Notes: generated from the letters alone by a model not told the origin. A stretch of 64,000 bases of DNA from Clostridia bacterium (GCA_026418275.1 JAOABQ010000074.1:1-64000), one strand, 5' to 3'. Numbered from the stretch's first letter, positions 50,834 to 60,155 are shown. A program made the numbers and translations.

Positions 50834-51691
50834 ATGATGGACTACCAATATTTAAAAGCATATCAATATGACAATGATTTAATGAAAAGCTACTTTGACT
50901 TGACACAAAGAGTTTTCAACTTTGATTTGAAGGAATGGAGAAATGCCGGTTATTGGGATAATAATTATATTCCGCATTCATTGGTCTATCATGACCGAAT
51001 CATTGCCAATGTATCAGCGGCAATGTTGCAGCTTCAAATTCACGGAAATAATATTAAAGCCATCCAGTTGGGTTCGGTTGGGGTCTTGCCTGAATATAGA
51101 GGAATGGGATTATCACGTATATTAACTGAGAAGGTTTTAGAGGAATACAAGCATTTCCCGCTGATTTTTCTTTTCGCAAATCATGATGTGCTAAACTACT
51201 ACCCCAAATTTGGTTTTAAGCCGGTAAATCAAGGAATTCCATTTATCAATGTAGCTCATTTTGTTAAGAAGGCAAAAGCAATAAAAATCACAATTGAGTC
51301 CGACCATCTCAAACGATTGATTTATACCAAACTTCAACATTCATCGATTTTAGATGGAAGAGGAAACCCAACTTTTTATTGGTTTCACCTGTTGTATAAT
51401 TTTAATGACAGCATCTACTATATTGAGGAAAAAGATATTATATTCCTGGCAAATTATGATCATGACGCGGTTGATATTTTCGATATTTTGACAGAGAATA
51501 GGATCCGTTTTGAAGATATTCAAGATTATATTTTGGAAGAGGGAACAAAAAAAGTCCGGTTTCACTTTACACCGGACTGGCTTGGCTTAAATTATAACAT
51601 AGACTCTTATCATGGGGATGTTATGCATGTTTTAGGGGAATTTCCAGAGGATATTGTTAACTTTAAATTCCCTGTTACCGGGGTAACGTGA
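50834..51691 (+). CDS. GNAT-family N-acetyltransferase
   Basis: 285 residues. The acetyl-CoA-binding motif is VGVLPEYRGMGLSRILTEKVLEEY, followed by LFANHDVLNYYPKFGFKPV, the usual tyrosine/FGF end of the fold. The C-terminal 120 residues form a second domain like that of Eis-type or two-domain GNATs. The substrate is unknown. AGGAG (50819-50823) supports ATG 50834; the frame is open from ATG 50747, which would add 29 basic residues. It is monocistronic, convergent with the GH13 gene. Confidence 0.82.
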   Translation: MMDYQYLKAYQYDNDLMKSYFDLTQRVFNFDLKEWRNAGYWDNNYIPHSLVYHDRIIANVSAAMLQLQIHGNNIKAIQLGSVGVLPEYRGMGLSRILTEKVLEEYKHFPLIFLFANHDVLNYYPKFGFKPVNQGIPFINVAHFVKKAKAIKITIESDHLKRLIYTKLQHSSILDGRGNPTFYWFHLLYNFNDSIYYIEEKDIIFLANYDHDAVDIFDILTENRIRFEDIQDYILEEGTKKVRFHFTPDWLGLNYNIDSYHGDVMHVLGEFPEDIVNFKFPVTGVT

Positions 51692-51841
51692 GTTTTTTAT
51701 ACTGATGGTGATTCCAATTTTAATGGTACTTATATTTTGGTTTTGAATCGATAATGTAAATAAAATGAAGGATATGGTTACAGAACTCCCTTAAGTGAAA
51801 GTGTCCGTATCCCATGTTCCTAAAAAATTTGGCAATGGTAT

Positions 51842-53764
51842 TTAACTGTCACACTCTTGTGTAGACTGGTTTCTGTCTATACAAGTGCTTCCGCTTACTT
51901 GTTCAAAAATGGCAAAATCACATGCGGGTAAAGTAAGATATACCGATTTTCCGTTTTTTTCTTCTACAGTAACTTCTTTTCCGATCATACTCTTATCTTT
52001 GGATGAATAAATGCATCTTAATCTGTCTCCGGCCTGATTAAGATAATGATCCACAGTGACCCATGCAGAGGAAGCATTTTGACAGTCCGTATTTGTAACT
52101 ACCAGCATTTCTCTCTTATTGAAGATACGGGACCAGGGAACAAGAGAAGTCATTCTATCACCCATCTTATGTGGGAATGAAAAATTAACTCCGTCACCTG
52201 AAATAGGGCGCAGGTATTGCCTTCCTCTTCGAAGGACGATTTTATTCCTTCTTATTTCAAGAATTTTTGAAAGCTCTTTATAAACCCAGTTGTCTTCGTT
52301 GAAAAAGTGGCGGTGTTTGCTTCGGAAGGCTCCAAATTCTCCGCCAAACATGCTTTCCCTAATATAACGGTCACTATCTCCACTGCCGTCGAAACACTGT
52401 TCGCTTCCATAATATATGCACGGAATTCCAAGGGTGGCGGCATTGAGTGCCAATGCGTTGAGGACAAGGTCACACCCGTTGTCACTTGCACAAAAGCGGG
52501 CTTTATTAGTTCCGCGTCTTACCTGATCATGATCGTCAAACATGGTGACAACCTTGTTTTTGAACCATACATGGGATTCCTTATCTATCAGGAGGGAGTT
52601 CCTAAACAGGTTGAAATACTCCTCGGGATTGCTATAGCCTTTAACAACATTCTCAAGCTTATCAGGTATGTCTGCGATTCCAAGGGCAGCATCTATACCG
52701 GTAATCTCCAGTACATGAAAGGCATGTTCCCGCCCTCCGGTGATTTCACCAATTAAATAGAAATTTTCCTTTCCGATACTTTGGGCAAATTCGTGGATTT
52801 CCTGTGCGAAATACCTTGTTGCCCCGTGATCAACGTGTTTTACCGTATCGATTCTAAAACCGTCAATGTCTGCGTAGGCAATCCAGTATTTGTAGACCTC
52901 ACATAACACCCGGAAAGCTTCCGATTCCTTGTAATGATCAACATCACCTGTTCCATGGTAAATATCCTTTAAATCCATGAAATCACCTTCGAAATACTCC
53001 GGATTGTAATCCCAGTTTCTGATCTTTCCTTTTTTGGAATAGAAGCCGGGATTTTGGAACTCCACTGGCCAGACTGCTCCATTGGGCCAGGCATTCGGAG
53101 TTTCGTTTACGTTGACAGAATGAAACCCTATAGAAGGATTTCCTGACTCATCCTTAAAACCTTCCACATCATAAGTATTGCCATCCCAGCATATGTCACA
53201 GCCGTTTTGATCCCTGCACCGGCAGGAATCCGCTTTATATTGAAAAATATCTCCTGTGTGATTTAAGATAATGTCCATTACTACGTAGATTCCGTTTTCA
53301 TGTGCAATTTTTACCATTTCCTTTAAGTCCTCACGTGTTCCGAAATGAGGGTCCACATCCAGAAAGTTTTGAATTCCATATCCATGATAAGAATCCCTAA
53401 AGGCGACTTGCTTAAAAATAGGACTAACCCATACAGCGGTAATGCCAAGCCGTTTAAGGTATCCCAATTTGCTGCTGAGCCCTTTCAACGTTCCCCCAAC
53501 CCATTTTTCCCCTGACTCACGCCAGAATTTAGCTTCCTCCTCTGTCCTTACTGCATTTCCGTTATCCTCATTGTGAAACAACGCGGTTTTACCGCCTTCT
53601 ACAAGGGTGCCGTTATTGTCTTTGTATCCGGACTCATTCCCATTGGAAAACCTGTCAAGCATGAGAAAATACATGACCTGATCCTCCCAGGCGACAGGAG
53701 ATTTGTAGTATACCTGATCGCAAAGCTTGTCAAAATCAACTTCTTTCATAAGTTGTTCAACCAT
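51842..53764 (-). CDS. Cytoplasmic alpha-amylase family glycoside hydrolase (GH13)
   Basis: 640 residues, no signal peptide, so it acts on internal or imported alpha-glucans. The four GH13 regions are present: DIILNH (164-169), GFRIDTVKH with nucleophile D306, LIGEITGG with acid E340, and FDDHDQ with D413. The C-terminal beta domain follows from about 530. Between regions I and II a B-domain insert carries CRCRDQNGCDIC (C181, C183, C189, C192), a tight four-cysteine cluster unusual for GH13. AGGAGG 9 bases before ATG 53764 supports the start. Exact specificity (amylase, cyclomaltodextrinase, glucanotransferase) cannot be fixed. Confidence 0.9.
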   Translation of the reverse strand: MVEQLMKEVDFDKLCDQVYYKSPVAWEDQVMYFLMLDRFSNGNESGYKDNNGTLVEGGKTALFHNEDNGNAVRTEEEAKFWRESGEKWVGGTLKGLSSKLGYLKRLGITAVWVSPIFKQVAFRDSYHGYGIQNFLDVDPHFGTREDLKEMVKIAHENGIYVVMDIILNHTGDIFQYKADSCRCRDQNGCDICWDGNTYDVEGFKDESGNPSIGFHSVNVNETPNAWPNGAVWPVEFQNPGFYSKKGKIRNWDYNPEYFEGDFMDLKDIYHGTGDVDHYKESEAFRVLCEVYKYWIAYADIDGFRIDTVKHVDHGATRYFAQEIHEFAQSIGKENFYLIGEITGGREHAFHVLEITGIDAALGIADIPDKLENVVKGYSNPEEYFNLFRNSLLIDKESHVWFKNKVVTMFDDHDQVRRGTNKARFCASDNGCDLVLNALALNAATLGIPCIYYGSEQCFDGSGDSDRYIRESMFGGEFGAFRSKHRHFFNEDNWVYKELSKILEIRRNKIVLRRGRQYLRPISGDGVNFSFPHKMGDRMTSLVPWSRIFNKREMLVVTNTDCQNASSAWVTVDHYLNQAGDRLRCIYSSKDKSMIGKEVTVEEKNGKSVYLTLPACDFAIFEQVSGSTCIDRNQSTQECDS

Positions 53765-53952
53765 TGAAATACACCTCCTACAATGTTTTCAATGATAGGG
53801 TTTGATTTTGATATAGAGAATATGCAGATGCAAAGTTTCCTTTAAGTGTTTCGTGTGGACAAATTTTACTTGCTGCTTTGGTATTTTCCGGTGGATAAGA
53901 CGAATAATACTATGAGGGAATAGTGCAAAAAATAATATAAGGAGGTTTTATA

Positions 53953-54792
53953 TTGATACCGTCCGGCATCGGGTTTGACAAACTGGAAAACATGATTGGT
54001 AAATTATCAAAATATAATATCACTTATCCCATTTTAGCCGTTATTGTAGGGTTTATCTATGTTCAAGGAATGTTCAGTACCTTTACCGACAAGTTTTCAT
54101 TCGCAAATTTACTTAGCATCGGTACCATTCCTATTTCCAAAGAGACCTATGTTGTCAACGGACTGGTGTTTTTGTTTACAATATTTATACAAACTGCGTT
54201 TGCCTTGATGCTTTTAAATATAGCCTTTATCGTCATGAAGCGTGTAAAGAAAAGATCCATCGCGAAGGGCAGGGGGGGTACATTTCAGAGGCTTCAAATG
54301 TGGGCATCAGGTGTATATTTTATTTTGCCCTTTTTATTTTTCTGCATTATTTTTGGTTTCTATGAACTGGGCAGGATGGAGTATACTACCGAATGGATGT
54401 GGCTTTTTAACATACTTTATATTTTTATACTGCTTTTGAGCTATCAATTGTATCAAAAAGCGGATAACAATCGGGACAGGGAATGGGAAAACATATTTAG
54501 GCTGATATTTATTTCACTCACTGCCTTATCTACTGCTTTTTATATCTACTACAACGGATTTGCCGCGCAGCTTATCAAAATAAGCGATGCTTTGGACCAT
54601 AAAAGCAGCATGGTTTTTGTAAAGGTATACTCGGATTCTCCTGAAAGTCCGGAACCTTTTTTAAAGCTTGACCTGTCAGACCGCTTTTTTATTGGATATC
54701 ACTATGAAAAAAAAGAAGGTCATTTAAATACAACATACATTATCCCAACCGGCAAAATTAAAAAAATTGAAAAGTGGGACCCTATACGATAA
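53953..54792 (+). CDS. Membrane protein with five predicted helices
   Basis: 279 residues starting at TTG 53953, supported by AAGGAGG 7 bases upstream. Hydrophobic segments lie at about 23-41, 67-95, 116-138, 148-167 and 180-200; a polar C-terminal domain of about 75 residues (SSMVFVKVYSDSPESPEPFLKLDLSDRFFIGYH) follows and probably faces one side as a small beta domain. No family was recognised. It is alone in its orientation. Confidence 0.7.
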   Translation: MIPSGIGFDKLENMIGKLSKYNITYPILAVIVGFIYVQGMFSTFTDKFSFANLLSIGTIPISKETYVVNGLVFLFTIFIQTAFALMLLNIAFIVMKRVKKRSIAKGRGGTFQRLQMWASGVYFILPFLFFCIIFGFYELGRMEYTTEWMWLFNILYIFILLLSYQLYQKADNNRDREWENIFRLIFISLTALSTAFYIYYNGFAAQLIKISDALDHKSSMVFVKVYSDSPESPEPFLKLDLSDRFFIGYHYEKKEGHLNTTYIIPTGKIKKIEKWDPIR

Positions 54793-55034
54793 AAGCTGGA
54801 GAACGCAGAATTATGGCTGTAGGATATGAGGAAGGGAGAAAAATAAAAAAGATGTAAAGTGCTCTCAAGTTGAATGGAGTTTATGAAATACAACTGTGGT
54901 GGGATACAAGAGATCATATGCCTTACCTATGTGATTTTTCAGAGATAGGATTAGTAGTTTAGTATGAGGAGCAACATGACTAAAAAAAGCATATACTAAA
55001 ACAGATAACATAATGCTCTGAAAAGGTAACTGGC

Positions 55035-56315
55035 ATGAAGGACACAATGATATTGGGTGGAGGCATTGCGGGAATCGCAGCAGGCTATTATTTAGGCAGG
55101 CAAAGGGCTGAAATCTTTGAAAAAAACAGTTGTTATGGAGGGCTTTGCGGCAGTTTCAATGTAGAAGGCTTTACCTTTGATACCGCAGTACATTTATCAT
55201 TTACAAAGGATGAGAGGGTTCGAAATCTATTTAATCATACGCCATATTTTACCCATAGCCCGGAAGCTTATAATTATTATTATGGGTCTTGGCTCAAGCA
55301 TCCGGTTCAAAACAACTTATACCATCTGCCTGTGGATGAAAAGGTTAAGTGTATTGTTGACTTTGTGAAAAAACCTGAACAGACCGCATACAGTACCAAC
55401 TATGAAGACTGGTTATATAACCAGTATGGAAAACAGATTGCAGAAAGTTTTCCCATAAGGTATACAAGAAAATACTGGTGCACCGAAGCGAGGGAATTAA
55501 GCATCCAATGGATTCATAACAGAATGTACAGGCCAAGTCTTGAAGAAGTTCTCAAAGGCGCAATGACAGATCTGACCCTAAACACTTATTATACAGGGGA
55601 AATGCGTTACCCTCAAATGGGTGGGTATCAAAGATTTTTAGATCCGATGCTCAGTGAGGCAGATATTCGATTGGGAAAAAAAGCAGCTTTAATTGATATC
55701 AAGAAAAAATGGGTTGAATTTGAGGATGGTACAAAGGAGTATTATGAAAACTTAATCAGTTCTGTTCCGATGAATGAAATGGCACATATTATAAAAGATG
55801 TGCCTCAATATGTAAAGGATGCTGCTGAAAAGCTTCTGGCAACTTCAGTTGCTCTGGTTTCAGTTGGCTTTAACAGGCCGGATATTCCGAAGTTTTTATG
55901 GTTTTATATTTATGATGAAGAGGTTTTACCTGCAAGGGCATATGCTCCCAATCTAAAGTCCCCTCACAATGTTCCTGAGGGATTTAGTTCACTGCAATTT
56001 GAAATTTATTTTACAAAATATAAACCGTTAAAAGAGAGTAAAGAGACGTTAATGAATAAATTATTAAACGATATGTGCCGTATGGGAATATGCAGCAAAA
56101 AGGATGTACTTTTTATGAATTATAGAGAGATTCCCTTTGCAAATGTCGTCTTCTATCGGGATATGCTAAAAAACAGACACATTGTAAGGGAATACTTAGA
56201 TCAAAACGGTATCATTTCGATTGGAAGGTTTGGAGAATGGGACTATTATTGGAGTGACCAAAGTTTATTAAGCGGGTTTGAAGGAGCAAAAAAAGTAATC
56301 AATAACATAGGATGA
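55035..56315 (+). CDS. FAD-dependent oxidoreductase, amine-oxidase / protoporphyrinogen-oxidase-like
   Basis: 426 residues. The N-terminal dinucleotide-binding motif ILGGGIAGIAAGYYL (6-20), then FEKNSCYGGLCGSF, places it in the NAD(P)-binding flavoprotein group with amine oxidases, phytoene desaturases and UDP-galactopyranose mutase-like enzymes. The C-terminal ISIGRFGEWDYYWSDQSLLSGFEGAKKV is the second FAD-contacting segment, where the bound sugar or amine substrate is oriented in relatives. KHPVQNNLYHLP recalls mutase-like proteins of glycan loci, and a glycan role fits the DUF707 gene nearby, but the substrate is unknown. ATG 55035 has a weak AAGG site. Confidence 0.8.
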   Translation: MKDTMILGGGIAGIAAGYYLGRQRAEIFEKNSCYGGLCGSFNVEGFTFDTAVHLSFTKDERVRNLFNHTPYFTHSPEAYNYYYGSWLKHPVQNNLYHLPVDEKVKCIVDFVKKPEQTAYSTNYEDWLYNQYGKQIAESFPIRYTRKYWCTEARELSIQWIHNRMYRPSLEEVLKGAMTDLTLNTYYTGEMRYPQMGGYQRFLDPMLSEADIRLGKKAALIDIKKKWVEFEDGTKEYYENLISSVPMNEMAHIIKDVPQYVKDAAEKLLATSVALVSVGFNRPDIPKFLWFYIYDEEVLPARAYAPNLKSPHNVPEGFSSLQFEIYFTKYKPLKESKETLMNKLLNDMCRMGICSKKDVLFMNYREIPFANVVFYRDMLKNRHIVREYLDQNGIISIGRFGEWDYYWSDQSLLSGFEGAKKVINNIG

Positions 56316-56475
56316 TTAAAGGATGTTTCACAGGCAAAATAAGCCAAATTTTTGTGATGGATTTTTTTACAAGATCCTTTACTCCAAATGTAAAATGTTT
56401 TTTGCATCATCTATAGCTTTTAAACCGGAGTAAAATCTTCCGGAAACGCAGTTGATTTTTAAATTGTTAGTATTT

Positions 56476-56578
56476 TATAGATAACGAAGTGTAAAGATAG
56501 TAAAATTTGAGAGATGAAATACCTGGTTTACTTAGGTGTCAGAAATCGAAATTTTACTTTTACAGTTCGTTGTCTATA
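56476..56578. repeat. 103-bp palindromic element, copy 1
   Basis: Begins TATAGATAACGAA and ends TTCGTTGTCTATA (12 of 13 complementary), with further inner pairing GTAAA/TTTAC and AAATTTT/AAAATTT. It abuts the stop of the DUF707 gene (56580). It is about 90% identical and in the same orientation as copy 2. Bases 56316-56475 hold no gene. Confidence 0.85.
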
Positions 56579-56579
56579 G

Positions 56580-57317
56580 TCAAAGTAAACACACACTGTG
56601 GGTTTTCATGTCATATGGAAAATTTACACCATGTTTATTTAATATATCAAACATTTCTAAACTGGGGTCTATATTGAGACCTTGATAAGCTGCGCCCGAT
56701 CCTAAGGGCCTTGTATGGCGGACTGGTGCAGCATCTATTACTGCGATTTTCGAGGTTGGATTATCTAAAATTTTGGACCAGATGAAATCCAGCCCCCATC
56801 CGCTTCGACTTTGAGAAAAACTATAAAGGCATCTCAAAAGGGCTTCCTTTGAAAAAATCGGAGCCATTACTTCGACAAAATTGGTATACCGAAGGAGGTG
56901 GCCTTGCCTTTGCAGCGTAATGTCATGACTGTAATATGAGTCCGGTGTAAGGGCAGGCTGTGCCAGCCAAAGGTTTTTCGAATAAAAAATGTCAAACATA
57001 TTATAAATTCCTTTAGCATCGGTATAAAGATCGTCATCCGGCAGCCACACTGCATCATACTGAAGAATAAAGTCAATATGATTGGATATGAATTTATAGA
57101 GTGAGGGAAATTTTGTATCCTTTGCGTTTTCGTATAAAACACACAGATGGGCATATGGATTTTCTTTATCCCCAAAATAACTGATTGCCAGATCAAAATT
57201 CCTATACTCGGAGGGGGTCAGCCAGTTCTCGTGCAATGAACCGTCTCCTGCTCTAAGTATAATTAATGTTTTGTGCTTAAGGTCCGGGTGACTCGAATAA
57301 AAGCTTTCACTTAACAT
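56580..57317 (-). CDS. DUF707 family protein, putative glycosyltransferase-like
   Basis: 245 residues. The sequence AVWLPDDDLYTD (PDDD at 93-96, a DxD-type nucleotide-sugar/metal motif), LWLAQPALTPDSYYSHDIT, FVEVMAPIFS, GWGLDFIW and VIDAAPVRHTRPLG are typical of DUF707 proteins, thought to be glycosyltransferase-fold enzymes. Cytoplasmic. AAGGAGG 5 bases before ATG 57317 supports the start. It is bracketed by two copies of a palindromic element, with a terminator hairpin immediately upstream of its ribosome site, so expression is either from within the element or by read-through. Confidence 0.78.
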   Translation of the reverse strand: MLSESFYSSHPDLKHKTLIILRAGDGSLHENWLTPSEYRNFDLAISYFGDKENPYAHLCVLYENAKDTKFPSLYKFISNHIDFILQYDAVWLPDDDLYTDAKGIYNMFDIFYSKNLWLAQPALTPDSYYSHDITLQRQGHLLRYTNFVEVMAPIFSKEALLRCLYSFSQSRSGWGLDFIWSKILDNPTSKIAVIDAAPVRHTRPLGSGAAYQGLNIDPSLEMFDILNKHGVNFPYDMKTHSVCLL

Positions 57318-57345
57318 AAAATCCTCCTTGAGAAAATTTATAGAA

Positions 57346-57372
57346 AAACGCTTACCTTTAAGGGTGAGCGTT
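57346..57372 (-). terminator. Terminator/attenuator directly before the DUF707 gene
   Basis: On the minus strand AACGCTCACC / GGTAAGCGTT pair around CTTAA and are followed by TTTTT. It lies 29 bases before the DUF707 start and behind element copy 2, so it ends the upstream unit or attenuates entry into DUF707. Confidence 0.65.
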
Positions 57373-57375
57373 ATT

Positions 57376-57479
57376 TATAGATAACGAAGTGTAAACATAG
57401 TAAAATTCGAGAGATGAAATACCTGGTTTACGTGGTCTTTCAGAAATCGAAATTTTACTTTTACAGTTCGTCATCTATA
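57376..57479. repeat. 104-bp palindromic element, copy 2
   Basis: Begins TATAGATAACGAA and ends TTCGTCATCTATA (12 of 13 complementary). It shares with copy 1 the central GAGAGATGAAATACCTGG and AAATCGAAATTTTACTTTTAC; differences cluster in the middle. It lies 30 bases behind the stop of the TIR-like gene. Confidence 0.85.
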
Positions 57480-57508
57480 TCGTATAGAAAGTAATTGATT
57501 TGCATATA

Positions 57509-58183
57509 TCAGCAGCAATAATTGCATTTGAAATTAGGTTCCGTTTGTTTATTATATGCGCATCTTACTGCTCCTACCCAGTCTTCAAAGGTTTCTTTCC
57601 AGAAAACGCTGTTGAAGAAGTTTGGGATTGATTGAGGAGTTTGCAAATCAAAACGGATAATATTGAATGGACCGGCTCCCTGTTCAAGCACACCGCCAAA
57701 AGTGCTGTTGGTGCTAACGCCATCTTCTACCATCAACATAATGGGAAGACCATGTTGGTAAGCCATGGAGGGTTCGATTTGCAAATAAGGGCTGCTGAGC
57801 CAGAAGTCTTGGAAAATCTGCTGTTGGTCTGTTTGCGGCCTGGAGATTGCTTCTTTAACAAAGGCACGACGGAAGGCAATTGCCAACATGCCATAGCTGC
57901 TCAATATCATCCGGCGGATTGCAGTTAGCGGATCCTCGATATTCTGGTCCGACCTTCCTAGGGTGCGGGGAAAAATCAAACGTTCCTTGATTTCTTCAAT
58001 AACCCGGTCTAAAAATATTTGCTGCATATCGTTATATGGTCGTGCATAACTTAAAAAAGCTGGAATCCGGTATAGCGGATCAGAAGTATCAAGCAGTAAA
58101 CGTGAGGGTTCTATAGAAGATGCTGTTATTGGATCCGGATTTCTATCTTTCTTTGATGCTTCAGTATCAAGACTTTCATGCAT
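57509..58183 (-). CDS. TIR / nucleoside-deoxyribosyltransferase-like protein of unknown role
   Basis: 224 residues from ATG 58183 (GGGGAG 6 bases upstream; ATG 58204 is an alternative with a poor site). After a polar N-terminus, PAFLSYARPYNDMQQIFLDRVIEEI, PRTLGRSD, GMLAIAFRR and then SPYLQIEPSMAYQHGLPIML follow the strand-helix order of TIR and NDT-like folds; the Glu of QIEPSMA is where NAD-cleaving members have their catalytic Glu. This is a fold-level suggestion only. The C-terminus KCNYCC is cysteine-rich. It lies downstream of tgl with a 110-base gap and is followed by a palindromic element. Confidence 0.5.
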   Translation of the reverse strand: MHESLDTEASKKDRNPDPITASSIEPSRLLLDTSDPLYRIPAFLSYARPYNDMQQIFLDRVIEEIKERLIFPRTLGRSDQNIEDPLTAIRRMILSSYGMLAIAFRRAFVKEAISRPQTDQQQIFQDFWLSSPYLQIEPSMAYQHGLPIMLMVEDGVSTNSTFGGVLEQGAGPFNIIRFDLQTPQSIPNFFNSVFWKETFEDWVGAVRCAYNKQTEPNFKCNYCC

Positions 58184-58293
58184 GGAGAACTCCCCTTTGC
58201 TCATAAAATGGTCTCTTTGTTAACATAATATGTTTTTGTATTATTGAATGTTCCTGCATTTTAACATTTTGAAAAACCGGAAAATGTGCTGTG

Positions 58294-59064
58294 TTAAATT
58301 TGACTGGCAGAAAAATATAAATATTGTCTTGCCAGGGATTTAAAGTCGGGACGTTTGGCCAGATCCATCAGGTAAGCGGGTGTATTGGATCCTTCAATCC
58401 GGTAACCGTTTAGCTTATCAATCATTTTATCCGCAGTATTGATCCCGACCCCATGGCCGTAGTAAAGTCCATTTTCCAGGTAAATTGTGTTTTCACCTTG
58501 CCATTCAGGTGTAAGGGGATCTACATCAGGATTTTTGAAGTATCTGCAGTCTCCTGGAAAATAATCTGCTTCATTATAATAAACCCGTAATCCCAAGTCT
58601 GGATCAAGATGCTGCCAGTTCATCAGGTATATCTCGGAGAACAGCCGGTTAAAAAGCTCCTCCGGTAAAATGTCAAGGAGTGCTTTATAATAAATAATCA
58701 CAATGGCTGTGGAACATTCTGTGCCGTATTTTGAACTATTTGTGTAAATGTCTTTGATAGCGCTGGAAGGGGGATTACCTCGTTTTAACAAAAAACCGCC
58801 TTCAGGGGTCCGCTCCCAGTAGTCCGAATTACACTTGGACTCACGGAAGACTTCAAAGGAGAAGCTGCTGTGATAAAGCGCTAAAGCAGCATGAATGATC
58901 TTTTTCCGCAAGTCGAGCTCAAATTTAAGCTCATCCGGTGAACTGTATGTATAGACTCTGCTGCTTGAAGCCATTAATTCAAGGGTTTTTCTCTCAATGC
59001 TTTGATAGGGGTATGATGCCATTAATGTTTGGATGTCAATGCTGTCCGACAATATATTGATCAT
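58294..59064 (-). CDS. tgl: Protein-glutamine gamma-glutamyltransferase (spore transglutaminase)
   Basis: 256 residues, close to Bacillus subtilis Tgl (245). It forms epsilon-(gamma-glutamyl)lysine cross-links between spore coat proteins. The catalytic Cys is C117 in TECSTAIVIIYYKALLD; WERTPEGGFLLKRGNPPSSAIKDI, GDCRYFKNPDVDP, WQGENTIYL and YYGHGVGI match the family in order. ATG 59064 has AAGGAGG 6 bases upstream and overlaps the stop of the preceding gene (ATGA), so it is coupled to it. The frame opens upstream to 59136, but that part overlaps the neighbour. This is the best evidence in the window for a spore former. Confidence 0.9.
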   Translation of the reverse strand: MINILSDSIDIQTLMASYPYQSIERKTLELMASSSRVYTYSSPDELKFELDLRKKIIHAALALYHSSFSFEVFRESKCNSDYWERTPEGGFLLKRGNPPSSAIKDIYTNSSKYGTECSTAIVIIYYKALLDILPEELFNRLFSEIYLMNWQHLDPDLGLRVYYNEADYFPGDCRYFKNPDVDPLTPEWQGENTIYLENGLYYGHGVGINTADKMIDKLNGYRIEGSNTPAYLMDLAKRPDFKSLARQYLYFSASQI

Positions 59065-60059
59065 GGCAAACCTCCTTTTTGCCCCATTGCAGTTTGCAGT
59101 TGTTTTGTAACAGGCATTTGAAGCCACTGATACCACTGGGGACGGCTTTGTCGGTATAAAAAATACGAAAAGTTTGAAAGAAATTCTTGAGTTTGAGGCG
59201 GTTGTTTTTTAAACTGATCCAAGAGGGCATATTCTTCATTTCTTATGGTACCCGGCGATTTATCCGTGACTTTGGTTAAAGGCCTGCATAGGTATTTTGC
59301 CTCTAATGAAACGGCAAAAGGTTGTGGGTTGTGGGTTTGCTGAAAGCTTTCTCCTGTATAATATAAAAACAAACGGTTATCTTCATACCAGCGGAGAAAA
59401 TGTTGATATTTCTGTTGAGGCATGCTTCTATCCATACACATACAGGGGATAAACCCAAGGAGTTTTTGTACCAATTCCATATCCTTTGACTCGGTAGAAT
59501 GCATATGACTTGCAATGAGGGGGAGACACTGATGGTTCCTTGACTCAAATAAAGCCCAGACCAGGTCATAAATAAAAAATCCTTTTCTAAACCGGTTAAA
59601 AACCATCTCAACAAGACAAGGCAAAGCAGAATAGTCCTTGTATATCTTTATCAGAAGGATACTTGTTTTGTCTAGCACATCGTCATATTGATTATTAAGG
59701 CCGTCATCAATCCAGCCTGTTTCCAAAATCCATTTGAGTACAGGATAAATCTTTTGTTTACTCTCCGGGTTGAAATAACCCGATTCGGATAGTTTTTTTG
59801 TTTGAATTCTGTGAATCACATCAAGAGCGCTTTGGTTTCTGGAATTTAAATAGGGAAAAATGGACCACTTTCTAATCTGCGGTTCTAACAAAAATAAGGT
59901 GGAGAAGCGTAAATGGTTATCGTTTAGCAAATTTACTGCAGTTTTCATGCTGAGCTTTATCTGATCTTGAAAAAAAGCTTTCAATCTATCGGGTCCGCCG
60001 GCTGATTTTATTTGGTCTAAAGTTCCGGCAGGTTTAGGGCTGAGACCTTCTTGAAACAT
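59061..60059 (-). CDS. Hypothetical helical protein coupled to tgl
   Basis: 332 residues, cytoplasmic, mostly helical with Leu-rich pairs (LPCLVEMVFNRFRKGFFIYDLVWALFE, CLPLIASHMHS) suggestive of HEAT-like repeats. No family or catalytic motif was recognised. ATG 60059 has AAGGGG 6 bases upstream; an earlier start at 60104 is possible. The stop overlaps the tgl start by four bases, so a role tied to spore-coat cross-linking is a reasonable inference. Confidence 0.65.
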   Translation of the reverse strand: MFQEGLSPKPAGTLDQIKSAGGPDRLKAFFQDQIKLSMKTAVNLLNDNHLRFSTLFLLEPQIRKWSIFPYLNSRNQSALDVIHRIQTKKLSESGYFNPESKQKIYPVLKWILETGWIDDGLNNQYDDVLDKTSILLIKIYKDYSALPCLVEMVFNRFRKGFFIYDLVWALFESRNHQCLPLIASHMHSTESKDMELVQKLLGFIPCMCMDRSMPQQKYQHFLRWYEDNRLFLYYTGESFQQTHNPQPFAVSLEAKYLCRPLTKVTDKSPGTIRNEEYALLDQFKKQPPQTQEFLSNFSYFLYRQSRPQWYQWLQMPVTKQLQTAMGQKGGLP

Positions 60060-60155
60060 GGAATACCCCTTCTCATTAAGCCTGCTACTTATTATCATAT
60101 GCAAAAGGGGAAGACAGGTGTTATTTTGGCAGGTAATTTTCTGGAGATATAGTAA

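Noticed and set aside
52307..52756. Plus-strand frame of 149 residues within the GH13 gene
   Set aside because: Antisense shadow of the conserved GH13 coding sequence.
56580..57317. Composite transposon formed by the two palindromic elements
   Set aside because: No transposase is present and the second element can equally be a per-gene 3' element; no target-site duplication could be recognised.
56476..57479. Integron-like attC sites
   Set aside because: The ends do not fit the GTTRRRY / RYYYAAC core sites and no integrase is present; only the gene-plus-palindrome layout is similar.
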